This document shows positions 1 to 6,177 of a stretch of 30,180 nt of DNA, in pieces. A program made the position numbers and the translations under genes. The first letter of the stretch is position 1; each line of letters opens with the position of its first letter. The notes under the pieces were generated by a model, which was not told the DNA's origin, did no database searches, and was given only the letters and a program-made list of their open reading frames with translations. Source of the stretch: a virus; the IMG/VR virus record IMGVR_UViG_3300011416_000029, positions 1 to 30,180 of that record; one strand, given 5' to 3'.

Positions 1-2
1 TA

Positions 3-245
3 ATGACGGGATCCAAAAATTTCGTGGCCGATGCCAACGCCCTATCGTTTCACTTAGCCAAAAACAAAAGCCGGGCGAAATATTGCTGGATCACGTTGGA
101 CGCCAACGATACGTACACGGTAAAGTTTATGGCGGCGGCGGATAAAAATTTTAATTTCGCGACCGTGGCCGAATTTTCGGACGTTTATTGCGATATGTTA
201 CAATCAATTTTCACCGACGTTACCGGTTTATATACTAAATTTTAA
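3..245 (+). CDS. Small hypothetical phage protein (possibly 5' truncated)
   Basis: An 80-residue frame with no family that I recognise. It has a basic, Lys/Asn-rich start and a C-terminal half rich in Phe, Asp and Thr. Only two bases precede the ATG, so the true start may lie outside the window and this Met may be internal. It ends just before a strong hairpin terminator, so it is the last gene of an upstream transcription unit. There is no signal peptide or membrane segment. Its size and neighbours fit the small early or accessory genes that follow it. Confidence 0.55.
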   Translation: MTGSKNFVADANALSFHLAKNKSRAKYCWITLDANDTYTVKFMAAADKNFNFATVAEFSDVYCDMLQSIFTDVTGLYTKF

Positions 246-251
246 TAAAAC

Positions 252-281
252 GGCCGGGCGCGTCCCGGCCACCCTTTTTTT
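252..281 (+). terminator. Rho-independent terminator after the first small gene
   Basis: A 7-bp GC-only stem (GGCCGGG at 252-258, CCCGGCC at 264-270) with a 5-base loop is followed by ACCC and a run of seven T (275-281). The T run touches the ATG of the next gene at 282, so that gene has no separate leader after the terminator. Confidence 0.8.
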
Positions 282-515
282 ATGAATACAACAACCCTTC
301 GCCAACGCGAATTTACAAACGGTTGGATCGTTAAATTGTGCGCAGATCCCGCCGGGTACGTGATCCGCATGGCGCAGCATGGCGCAGAAATGGCAACGCA
401 CGTGCGCCCGGCATTAGTGGACGCCGAAAGGTATTACGCAAGCGTGTGTCGCATAATGCAGCAATCCGCCGACCGGGCGTTGGCGTCGGCGGTGGCAAAA
501 TATAATATCCGATAA
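282..515 (+). CDS. Small hypothetical phage protein
   Basis: A 77-residue protein of unknown function. It is probably mostly helical, with Ala-, Arg- and Met-rich stretches (for example AERYYASVCRIMQQSADRAL) and a basic C-terminus. No domain is recognised. The start ATG lies directly behind the T run of the preceding terminator and no promoter of the type used further downstream is visible, so its expression may depend on read-through. The next gene starts one base after its stop codon, which suggests the two are expressed together. Confidence 0.55.
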   Translation: MNTTTLRQREFTNGWIVKLCADPAGYVIRMAQHGAEMATHVRPALVDAERYYASVCRIMQQSADRALASAVAKYNIR

Positions 516-516
516 A

Positions 517-687
517 ATGGAAAAAATTAAATGTGAAAAATGCGGCGAAGTTTTGAAAACCATTGTATGGTTGGAACTTAGCCAAACCGACGGCCGTTAT
601 TACGTTGAAATACCACCCGGCCACGTTTCGCAAGGGTCGTTCCCGTTTGGCACGGCGTGTGCGGCGCGGGTGGTAAAAAATAAGTAA
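517..687 (+). CDS. Short protein with a CxxC knuckle, hypothetical
   Basis: A 56-residue protein. The N-terminus is MEKIKCEKCG, so Cys6 and Cys9 form a CxxC pair like half of a zinc ribbon. A single further Cys lies at residue 48 and a His at 42, so complete four-ligand zinc binding is possible but not shown. The ATG follows the previous stop codon by one base, which supports translational coupling. The sequence after the stop leads into the first copy of the repeated promoter module. The function is unknown; a small nucleic-acid- or protein-binding role is only a guess. Confidence 0.6.
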   Translation: MEKIKCEKCGEVLKTIVWLELSQTDGRYYVEIPPGHVSQGSFPFGTACAARVVKNK

Positions 688-704
688 AATATTTTTTACA
701 TTAT

Positions 705-759
705 ATTTGGTGGTTACGATCCCGCAACGTATTTTTGATTTCTAAACAACAAACAAATG
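705..759 (+). promoter_or_regulatory. Repeated early promoter/leader module, copy 1
   Basis: A -33 box TTTG at 706-709, a 20-base spacer and a -7 box TATTTTTG at 730-737 match the Bacteroidota promoter form TTTG-N19-21-TAnnTTTG. The spacer holds GGTTACGA (712-719). A fixed A-rich leader, TTTCTAAACAACAAACAA, runs up to the ATG at 757. All 55 bases from ATTTGG to the ATG are identical to copy 2 at 996-1050. Confidence 0.85.
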
Positions 760-990
760 AAAAGCATAAAAGACCTAAAAACCGGCGATCGTTTCATGTA
801 CTTTGGCGCAAAATTTCAAGCCACGGCGGATGCCACCATTTACGCGCAGTATGGCCAAATAAAGTATTATAAAATCGGTTGCGTTGGTTTCGATAACGCG
901 CAAGCGGATGATAAATCCATCATCAGCAAAACCGTAAACAATTTAACAAGTTTAACCGGGTTGGATACCACGCGTTTTGTAACTCTTTAA
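757..990 (+). CDS. Small hypothetical early protein
   Basis: A 77-residue protein. It starts MKSIKDLKTGDRFMYFGAKF, a pattern that resembles the opening strands of small beta-barrel phage proteins (K-DLK-GDRF). I cannot assign a family. It lies directly behind promoter copy 1 with the shared leader, and is followed immediately by copy 2, so it looks like a single-gene transcription unit. No Cys pair, signal peptide or membrane segment that would suggest a role is evident. Confidence 0.65.
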   Translation: MKSIKDLKTGDRFMYFGAKFQATADATIYAQYGQIKYYKIGCVGFDNAQADDKSIISKTVNNLTSLTGLDTTRFVTL

Positions 991-995
991 AATAA

Positions 996-1050
996 ATTTG
1001 GTGGTTACGATCCCGCAACGTATTTTTGATTTCTAAACAACAAACAAATG
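996..1050 (+). promoter_or_regulatory. Repeated early promoter/leader module, copy 2
   Basis: It is identical to copy 1 over 55 bases: TTTG at 997-1000, a 20-base spacer with GGTTACGA at 1003-1010, TATTTTTG at 1021-1028, and the A-rich leader up to the ATG at 1048. Confidence 0.85.
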
Positions 1051-1341
1051 GCAAAAATTACTCTCACCACGGTTAAAAGTTTCATTAAGAAAAACAACGG
1101 CGCGTTGTGGATCAACGTTAAATCTAAATTTTCCGGTATGACGGATGGTTGCGAAAGCCAACACGGCGGATTTCAGACGGCCGAAATGACGGACGAATAC
1201 CGCCAACACCGCCACGGCGTCGCCGGCGCGTGGTTTGTGGGATCATCCCGCGATTACTTTACCGCATACGACGCCGATGGTTTTACCGGTATCGAAGTTT
1301 ACAATTGTTGCGGAAAGTTCATTTTAGCAATCAAAAAATAA
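1048..1341 (+). CDS. Small hypothetical early protein with a conserved-looking GAWFVGSSRDYF core
   Basis: A 97-residue protein of unknown function. The N-terminal helix (TLTTVKSFIKKNNG) is followed by a beta-rich part with FSGMTDGCE, GAWFVGSSRDYF and IEVYNCCGKFILAI. The regular alternation of aromatic and glycine residues suggests a compact folded domain. It is expressed from promoter copy 2. The next gene begins eight bases behind the stop and so is probably in the same transcript. No catalytic motif can be named. Confidence 0.65.
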   Translation: MAKITLTTVKSFIKKNNGALWINVKSKFSGMTDGCESQHGGFQTAEMTDEYRQHRHGVAGAWFVGSSRDYFTAYDADGFTGIEVYNCCGKFILAIKK

Positions 1342-1348
1342 TCATCCC

Positions 1349-1540
1349 ATGCAAATTAAAGATCCATACGAAAGCGCATTTAATAAACTCTATTTTGTAA
1401 ACTTGTTTTTGTCTAAAGGATCGAAGAAAACCGGGTTTACCGACGCCAAAAAAGCGTATCCGATAATGGGCGCCATCGCCGAAAAATTGACCGAAACCGA
1501 ATTAAAAGTATTAATCCGTAACATTGAAAACCTGTTATAA
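1349..1540 (+). CDS. Small hypothetical early protein
   Basis: A 63-residue, probably all-helical basic protein ending in a leucine-rich helix (LTETELKVLIRNIENLL). No family is recognised. The start ATG is preceded by CATCCC and lies eight bases after the previous stop, and the downstream gene starts two bases after this stop. It is therefore an internal gene of the operon that begins at promoter copy 2. Confidence 0.6.
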   Translation: MQIKDPYESAFNKLYFVNLFLSKGSKKTGFTDAKKAYPIMGAIAEKLTETELKVLIRNIENLL

Positions 1541-1541
1541 T

Positions 1542-1877
1542 ATGACAAGAGAAGAAAGAAAAATGGAAACGCAATTTAACGAAATGCTAAAACGCCACGG
1601 CCACGCATTAGTACACGACAATCCACCGCCGCCGCCGCAACCAAAGTACGCCAACGAAGTATTATACGCCGCCCAACGTTTCGGGTTGGATCCCGCAAAC
1701 GTTGTATGGTACAATTGCGGCACGTGTTACGACCGGATCGGCGTACGCACCAAAGCCGATGCGGATAAAGTATCGGCAAAGGTAAAAGGATCCACGGCCA
1801 ATGGCGGAATGTTGGACGGGATGCCATTGGGTGGGCAAAGTAGGCACAACGACGGCACGTACGAAATTTATTGCTAA
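1542..1877 (+). CDS. Hypothetical protein with a proline run
   Basis: A 111-residue protein. I chose the ATG at 1542 because an in-frame ATG at 1524 would overlap the previous gene by 17 bases. A charged N-terminal helix leads to five consecutive prolines (residues 28-32) and then a segment with LYAAQRFGLDPANVVWYNCGTCYDRIGV, which contains a CGTC pair. The C-terminal part is Gly/Met-rich and ends in Cys. The CGTC pair might be redox-active or bind metal, but no known fold is recognised. The stop codon directly abuts the ATG of the next gene. Confidence 0.6.
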   Translation: MTREERKMETQFNEMLKRHGHALVHDNPPPPPQPKYANEVLYAAQRFGLDPANVVWYNCGTCYDRIGVRTKADADKVSAKVKGSTANGGMLDGMPLGGQSRHNDGTYEIYC

Positions 1878-2132
1878 ATGTATAAACTATTAAGGATTGA
1901 AACGGGCGCCAAAGTTGGCGCCCATTACCATTACAAAGTAATTGAAACGGCAACCGGGCGCCGCGTGTCCGAACGGTATTCCAACCGCCGGTACGTGGCG
2001 GCCACCATCGATGGACGGTTTTACTTTAGCCGGACGGATTTGGTTGGCAAAAACGCCCACGGCCGCCACAACGCGTGGCGCAAAAAAACGATGGGCATGG
2101 ATCCCGTGCCGGTTGCGTACGTTGAAAACTAA
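1878..2132 (+). CDS. Small basic hypothetical protein
   Basis: An 84-residue, strongly basic protein (many Arg and His) with predicted beta-strand alternation: YKLLRIETG, YHYKVIETATGRRVSERYS, RYVAATIDGRFYFSR. It starts directly behind the TAA of the preceding gene. The composition suggests nucleic-acid or phosphate contacts, but this is inference only. No relative is named. Confidence 0.6.
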   Translation: MYKLLRIETGAKVGAHYHYKVIETATGRRVSERYSNRRYVAATIDGRFYFSRTDLVGKNAHGRHNAWRKKTMGMDPVPVAYVEN

Positions 2133-2139
2133 AAAACTT

Positions 2140-2355
2140 ATGAAACTATTATTGGAGCAAAAAAAAGTGTTGCGTGTGGTCGCATTAGACGTAAATCCGG
2201 ACGGCCACCGGCGGATCCGGGCATTTGTATTACGGCGCCATGGATCGGCGTTTTACGTGTATCAGGGACGCGCACGGGTGCAGATCGAAACGTTGGACGG
2301 TTTGTTGGAAGATACGCCGGCCAACCGGCGCAAACTTCGCCGAAATATTTATTAA
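2140..2355 (+). CDS. Small basic hypothetical protein
   Basis: A 71-residue basic protein. The open frame extends upstream to 1942, but that part lies inside the previous gene, so the ATG at 2140, seven bases behind the previous stop, is preferred. The sequence looks beta-rich (VLRVVALDVNPDG, IRAFVLRRHGSAFYVYQG) and ends in an Arg-rich helix (NRRKLRRNIY). It is the last gene before promoter copy 3. The function is unknown. Confidence 0.55.
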   Translation: MKLLLEQKKVLRVVALDVNPDGHRRIRAFVLRRHGSAFYVYQGRARVQIETLDGLLEDTPANRRKLRRNIY

Positions 2356-2360
2356 AATAA

Positions 2361-2415
2361 ATTAGGTGGTTACGAAAAAGCCACCTATTTTTGTTTTCTA
2401 AACAACAAACAAATG
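2361..2415 (+). promoter_or_regulatory. Repeated early promoter/leader module, copy 3
   Basis: The -33 position reads TTAG (2362-2365), followed by a 20-base spacer with GGTTACGA at 2368-2375 and the -7 box TATTTTTG at 2386-2393. The same A-rich leader leads to the ATG at 2413. In this copy the spacer can also fold, because GGTGG and CCACC bracket it. Confidence 0.8.
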
Positions 2416-2574
2416 GAAAAATTAACAGTAATGCAGATGGCCGTAAAAATGGCAATTTTGGACGTGATCGAAAACGGTTTGACGGACACCGAAAACGTGA
2501 TCGCCTACATGGACACCGACGCGTTTAAAAAAACCGTTTCCCACTACGTTTTATTAATCAATAAAAACTTTTAA
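2413..2574 (+). CDS. 53-residue hypothetical early protein
   Basis: A short protein, MEKLTVMQMAVKMAILDVIE at the start, ending SHYVLLINKNF. It is probably one long helix followed by a short second one. The start is fixed by the shared leader of promoter copy 3, which gives more support than length alone would. The next gene begins three bases after the stop. No function is recognised. Confidence 0.6.
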   Translation: MEKLTVMQMAVKMAILDVIENGLTDTENVIAYMDTDAFKKTVSHYVLLINKNF

Positions 2575-2577
2575 GCC

Positions 2578-2817
2578 ATGGTAAAAAATTCTAAAGAAGC
2601 ATTGGCGCAGCATATTGGATGGGATCGCGACGAACTAAAAGAATACCGGTATCACGCCGGCCATACCAACTTGCCGGTGTATTCGATCGGCGACGGGTTT
2701 ATGGCAGCCACGCGCGCAAATCAAAAACCGCCCAAACACAGATCCATGGATTTTGAATGGATCGAAGTTAAGGACGCATTTATTAACGCCGCCGGGTATA
2801 AAATTTGGAAATCGTGA
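2578..2817 (+). CDS. Small hypothetical early protein
   Basis: A 79-residue protein containing HIGWDRDELKEYRYHAGHTN and a C-terminal FEWIEVKDAFINAAGYKIWK. The aromatic-rich pattern suggests a small alpha/beta domain, with no family recognised. It is the second gene behind promoter copy 3. Its TGA stop overlaps a GTG that probably starts the next gene, which is typical of translational coupling. Confidence 0.6.
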   Translation: MVKNSKEALAQHIGWDRDELKEYRYHAGHTNLPVYSIGDGFMAATRANQKPPKHRSMDFEWIEVKDAFINAAGYKIWKS

Positions 2818-3008
2818 AACAAATAATTTTTGAGTATTACGGCGCGTTTGTCGTCGTGGAAAAATCCGGCGATAAATGGGATTTCGTTATTATTAACCCT
2901 AAAACGCAAAACGAAATCCATTGCGGTTTCGATTGTCGCACGTACGACGACGCCGCCGGCGATGCGCGCGCATTTCTTCAATCATATTTCGTTTACCATA
3001 CAATTTAA
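2814..3008 (+). CDS. Small acidic hypothetical protein, GTG start
   Basis: A 64-residue protein. No ATG is available near its beginning. The GTG at 2814 overlaps the previous stop in the arrangement GTGA and is preferred over a TTG at 2805. The protein reads as a small beta-alpha domain (YYGAFVVVEKSGDKWDFVII, then DAAGDARAFLQSYF). The function is unknown. The following gene starts four bases after the stop. Confidence 0.55.
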   Translation: MKQIIFEYYGAFVVVEKSGDKWDFVIINPKTQNEIHCGFDCRTYDDAAGDARAFLQSYFVYHTI

Positions 3009-3012
3009 CCCA

Positions 3013-3642
3013 ATGACAAATCCACGCGATTTTTACGCCCTAAACATTACCGAAGATCAAATAAATAAAATGATCAAATTAACGGAAGCGGAAATGGCCG
3101 GCCAAATGGCCGACCTTGCCATTAAAGAACCACCGTTTTTGGAAGCCGAACAATTATATTTATCGTACAAACGCGATTTTGATCTAATCAAAAACGCATT
3201 AGACGACAATAAACTATTGTTGGAAAGTTTGTCCCGGTTTAAAACCAACACCAAATCCAACAAGGAAATCCGGGTTATGCGCACCACGTCCCACGTGGAC
3301 GCCAAACCGGCGAAGAAAACCCGCAATGTTAAGTGGATCAAATTGGCGGTTAATCTTCTTATCGCCGAAGATAAATACCTATCGGGCGACGATATCGTGG
3401 CCATGCTGCACAAGATCGGTGCGCCCGATATGACAGATATGCAGCGATACGCACTTAAACGAAATATGTTACGGGCGGCCGAAATCGTGATGGCCGGGAA
3501 GCGTAAAAAGAAATCGCATATCGATTCGTTGGTAATGTATAAAAACCGGTTTGGATTGCTTAGTTGGTGCCACGACGATTTCACGCCCGACGCGCACCAT
3601 ATCCGGGAATTTATGTACGACAAAGTGAAAAAAGTAATTTAA
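3013..3642 (+). CDS. Hypothetical protein, helical and basic, with a possible winged-helix-like centre
   Basis: A 209-residue protein and the largest of the small-gene region. I prefer the ATG at 3013 because the open frame upstream (from 2830) overlaps the previous gene. Residues 10-75 look like long charged helices. Residues 78-106 form a Lys/Thr-rich linker. Residues 107-160 (KWIKLAVNLLIAEDKYLSGD onward) have the helix spacing of a winged-helix-like domain, followed by the basic stretch GKRKKKSH. A DNA-binding role is plausible. A terminase small subunit is an alternative suggested only by its position upstream of the portal gene. Confidence 0.6.
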   Translation: MTNPRDFYALNITEDQINKMIKLTEAEMAGQMADLAIKEPPFLEAEQLYLSYKRDFDLIKNALDDNKLLLESLSRFKTNTKSNKEIRVMRTTSHVDAKPAKKTRNVKWIKLAVNLLIAEDKYLSGDDIVAMLHKIGAPDMTDMQRYALKRNMLRAAEIVMAGKRKKKSHIDSLVMYKNRFGLLSWCHDDFTPDAHHIREFMYDKVKKVI

Positions 3643-3698
3643 ATTTGGTGGTTACGATACCGCGCCCTATCTTTGTTTTCTAAACAACAAACAAAATG
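3643..3698 (+). promoter_or_regulatory. Repeated early promoter/leader module, copy 4
   Basis: TTTG at 3644-3647, a 20-base spacer with GGTTACGA at 3650-3657, TATCTTTG at 3668-3675, then the shared leader with one extra A before the ATG at 3696. Confidence 0.85.
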
Positions 3699-3932
3699 AC
3701 AATTTTTCAACAAATCGAAGCGGCGGCAAAAGCAAAAGGAATAAATTATTGTAATGAAGGCGACCGGATCGGCGTGGAATTATCCAACCTTATCTATTAT
3801 TGGTTTATGGATTGCGGCACGGCCGGCGTTTTATTTCGTCATCGATATAGCCAACGCACCGGCCATACCCGTCGCGGCAATATTTGTCAAGCGTACCAAA
3901 TATTGGAAAGGAAATTAGGAATAAAAGTATAA
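3696..3932 (+). CDS. Small hypothetical early protein
   Basis: A 78-residue protein with an N-terminal helix (IFQQIEAAAKAKGI), a central aromatic segment (LIYYWFMDCGTAGVLF) and a basic, Arg/His-rich C-terminal part. The order helix, hydrophobic strands, basic helix is seen, but no family is recognised. It is a single-gene unit between promoter copy 4 and a strong terminator that separates the small-gene region from the structural operon. Confidence 0.65.
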   Translation: MTIFQQIEAAAKAKGINYCNEGDRIGVELSNLIYYWFMDCGTAGVLFRHRYSQRTGHTRRGNICQAYQILERKLGIKV

Positions 3933-3937
3933 AGCAG

Positions 3938-3966
3938 ATCCGGCCAAATGGCCGGATTTTTTATTT
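3938..3966 (+). terminator. Rho-independent terminator at the end of the small-gene region
   Basis: A perfect 8-bp stem (ATCCGGCC at 3938-3945 with GGCCGGAT at 3950-3957) and a 4-base AAAT loop are followed by a T-rich tail. It ends the small-gene region just before the structural operon. Confidence 0.9.
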
Positions 3967-3996
3967 TTTCTCTACCTTCGCCCGTAAATCATCCAA
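3949..3996 (+). promoter_or_regulatory. Possible late promoter of the structural operon
   Basis: TACCTTCG at 3973-3980 differs from the Bacteroidota -7 consensus TAnnTTTG at one base. No TTTG lies at the expected -33 distance, where the terminator arm sits. Neither the GGTTACGA element nor the shared leader of the early modules is present. If used, transcription would start very close to the TTG of the portal gene. A late promoter needing another factor is possible, but this is inference. Confidence 0.3.
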
Positions 3997-5247
3997 TTGT
4001 CGTGGTTTAGCAACTTATTCGGCACCGCGTATTTACGGGATAGTATGTACCACCAATGGTATCCGTACCACGTATGGGGCGTTGCGCCCATGTTTAACGA
4101 TTACCACCGGGACGCCGAAAAACTCACGGCCATTTTTTCCAACCCGGCATTACTCAAAATTTTTTCCATTCAATGCGATTTGTTTTCGTTGGCGCGTCCG
4201 TACGTGTATAAGAAAAACGGCAATACCGACGATGGCGATCCGGCGTTGGAACGGTTGGCGCAGCCAAACCCGATGCAATCCAAAACGGATTGGCTATGGT
4301 GCTATATGTTTTATAAAATGTTAGGCAACGCGTATTTGTACATGGATAGCGACGTGGTGGAACGTCCCAACGCGCCGATGTATTGGTTGGAAAACCACAA
4401 AATCGAATGGCCAACCGAAATGGAAAAACATAAAGACAAACTAATACTATCGGAAAGCAAATTGCGCCGCATATTAGACACGCAATTGATCTATCGATAC
4501 GAAGATGGCAGCAAAATGGATATCCCGTTAAAACAAATCGTTATCATCACGGATTTAACCAACGGGACGGGCAATTGGTTTAAAGGGTTTAGCAAAATCG
4601 ACGCACTTTACAAGATCGTTTCCAATTCCGAAATCGCGTTGGATTCCAAAAATATAAACGTCCGTTATTCGGGCAAATTTTTGGTGGCCGGGACAACGGA
4701 TCCGGCCGACGTTACCCGGAAAATAATGGGCGAAGATGAAAAACGGGACATTGAGCAAAAAACAAATGGCGATAAACCGGTACACGCGCTAAAATCGATG
4801 ATCGATATAAAACGATTTGTGGACGATTTAAAGGTGTTGGAACTGGATAAAGCATATTTGGCCGATTACTTTTTAATCGGCAATATGTACGGCATACCGC
4901 GCGATATACTGGAAGCCTACCAAAGCAGTACGTACGAAAATCAGGAAAAAGCGCAAGCGCGCCACGTGGCGTACACGATGGAGCCGGCCGGGGAAATGTT
5001 AGGATCCGCACTTGCCAAACGTTGGGGATACGATGCCAAAGGAAAACGAATTGTATTTGGTTGGGATCACTTGCCGTTTACGCAAGTTTTTGAACGCGAA
5101 CGGGCGGCCATCCAACAAACCAAAATGCAGACGTTTAATATGATGGTTGCCGCCGGGATCCCGTTACCCGAAATAAATACATTTTTGGACACAAATTTTA
5201 CCATCGATGAAAAAGAACCAATCGAAGCAACAAGCGGAAACGATTAA
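3997..5247 (+). CDS. Phage portal protein (HK97 type)
   Basis: A 416-residue protein whose family builds the dodecameric ring at one capsid vertex through which DNA enters and leaves. The TTG at 3997 gives MSWFSNLFG, the usual short amphipathic start of HK97-type portals. The first ATG (4045) would remove it. The C-terminal half holds the typical pattern IGNMYGIPRDILEAYQSSTY followed by ENQEKAQARHVAYTMEPAGE and LGSALAKRWG (residues about 295-350). The length fits the family. The directly following protease and capsid genes confirm the head module. No terminase large subunit precedes it in this window. Confidence 0.9.
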   Translation: MSWFSNLFGTAYLRDSMYHQWYPYHVWGVAPMFNDYHRDAEKLTAIFSNPALLKIFSIQCDLFSLARPYVYKKNGNTDDGDPALERLAQPNPMQSKTDWLWCYMFYKMLGNAYLYMDSDVVERPNAPMYWLENHKIEWPTEMEKHKDKLILSESKLRRILDTQLIYRYEDGSKMDIPLKQIVIITDLTNGTGNWFKGFSKIDALYKIVSNSEIALDSKNINVRYSGKFLVAGTTDPADVTRKIMGEDEKRDIEQKTNGDKPVHALKSMIDIKRFVDDLKVLELDKAYLADYFLIGNMYGIPRDILEAYQSSTYENQEKAQARHVAYTMEPAGEMLGSALAKRWGYDAKGKRIVFGWDHLPFTQVFERERAAIQQTKMQTFNMMVAAGIPLPEINTFLDTNFTIDEKEPIEATSGND

Positions 5248-5338
5248 AAAGTTGCGCGAAAAAGCTGCAAAAAATCCGCATTTGAAAACCGAAATCGAAA
5301 ACAAAATAAAGCAGATCGGAAAAGCAATTAAAAAATGA
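5207..5338 (+). CDS. 43-residue basic overlapping ORF between portal and protease
   Basis: ATG at 5207 opens a frame (MKKNQSKQQAETIKKLREKA onward, ending QIGKAIKK) that overlaps the last 41 bases of the portal gene in another frame. It ends in an ATGA overlap with the protease start. The product is a Lys-rich, probably single amphipathic helix. The portal and protease genes would otherwise leave an 87-base gap, unusual in this tightly packed operon, and the junction is of the coupled type. The function is unknown; a coupling ORF or a small scaffolding or DNA-contact protein is possible. Confidence 0.5.
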   Translation: MKKNQSKQQAETIKKLREKAAKNPHLKTEIENKIKQIGKAIKK

Positions 5339-6177
5339 TTTGCAAAGAATTAAACCGGGATTTCGCCACGACGGCCGATATGTATGCGGCGTTGAAAATT
5401 CATAAATCGCGGATCATTAGTTTGAAAAAAGCAGCAATAAAATGCAGCGATCCAATTGATTTGTGTATTACCACGGCGCAAATGCGCGATGGTGAAACGA
5501 TTAAAAACGATCCCGGCACAACCTTAAATTACGGCGACCATATTTACCCGGTGATCAATACCACCAATTATTTGGATAGCCATGGCGATTTACATTTAAA
5601 CGGGATATGGAACAAATCGGCCACGGAGCAAAACGGCAAAACGTACTATCTTATCAACCACGATTTATCCATTGGTAAAGTAATCAGTTATCCGGCCGAC
5701 GTTGAAATAATGGTAAAAAATATGGCGTGGAAAGATTTGGGACGCGATTACGATGGATCCACCGAAGCGTTAATATTTAAAGCCAAATTAACCGAAGATA
5801 GCAACGCCGACGCGTACCGCGCCATTAAGGGCGGCGCGCCGATCCAAAATTCGATCCGCATGGTGTACGTTAATTTGGATTTGGCCATAAATCAAAAGGG
5901 TAAAGAATACGTCGCCGAAAAGAAATTATGGGATCAGTATTACCCGGATATTGCCAATAAAACGGACGCCGACGAAGCCGGATATTTTTGGGCAATTTAC
6001 GAAGCTAAAATATATAAAGAAGGATCGGCCGTATTGTTTGGATCAAACGATGCGACCGGTATTTTATACGATGAACCCAAACACGGATCGCCCGATGGCA
6101 CCCGTGAACGTGCGGCCGCAGATCGCACCCGCGTTAAGGTGGAATTAAATAATTTACTCAAAAAATTAAAAAAATGA
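5335..6177 (+). CDS. HK97-family prohead protease
   Basis: A 280-residue protein. In this family (peptidase U35, herpes-protease-like fold) the enzyme cleaves the N-terminal delta domain of the capsid protein inside the prohead. Visible signs are the histidine in INHDLSIGKV (His109), then AYRAIKGGAPIQNSIRMVYV, where Ser173 is the likely nucleophile. A further family-like motif, KIYKEGSAVLFGSNDATGIL, lies at residues 225-244. The N-terminal 65 residues are extra. The gene starts in an ATGA overlap with the small ORF before it and ends in an ATGA overlap with the capsid gene, which is the normal gene order. Confidence 0.8.
   Translation: MICKELNRDFATTADMYAALKIHKSRIISLKKAAIKCSDPIDLCITTAQMRDGETIKNDPGTTLNYGDHIYPVINTTNYLDSHGDLHLNGIWNKSATEQNGKTYYLINHDLSIGKVISYPADVEIMVKNMAWKDLGRDYDGSTEALIFKAKLTEDSNADAYRAIKGGAPIQNSIRMVYVNLDLAINQKGKEYVAEKKLWDQYYPDIANKTDADEAGYFWAIYEAKIYKEGSAVLFGSNDATGILYDEPKHGSPDGTRERAAADRTRVKVELNNLLKKLKK

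Noticed and set aside
331-633. Minus-strand open frame of 100 residues
   Set aside because: It runs antisense across two plus-strand genes, has low-complexity composition and no promoter. It is a by-product of codon bias.
4154-4414. Minus-strand and other-frame open frames within the portal gene
   Set aside because: They are shadows of a well-supported portal gene, with no start context and no recognisable protein.
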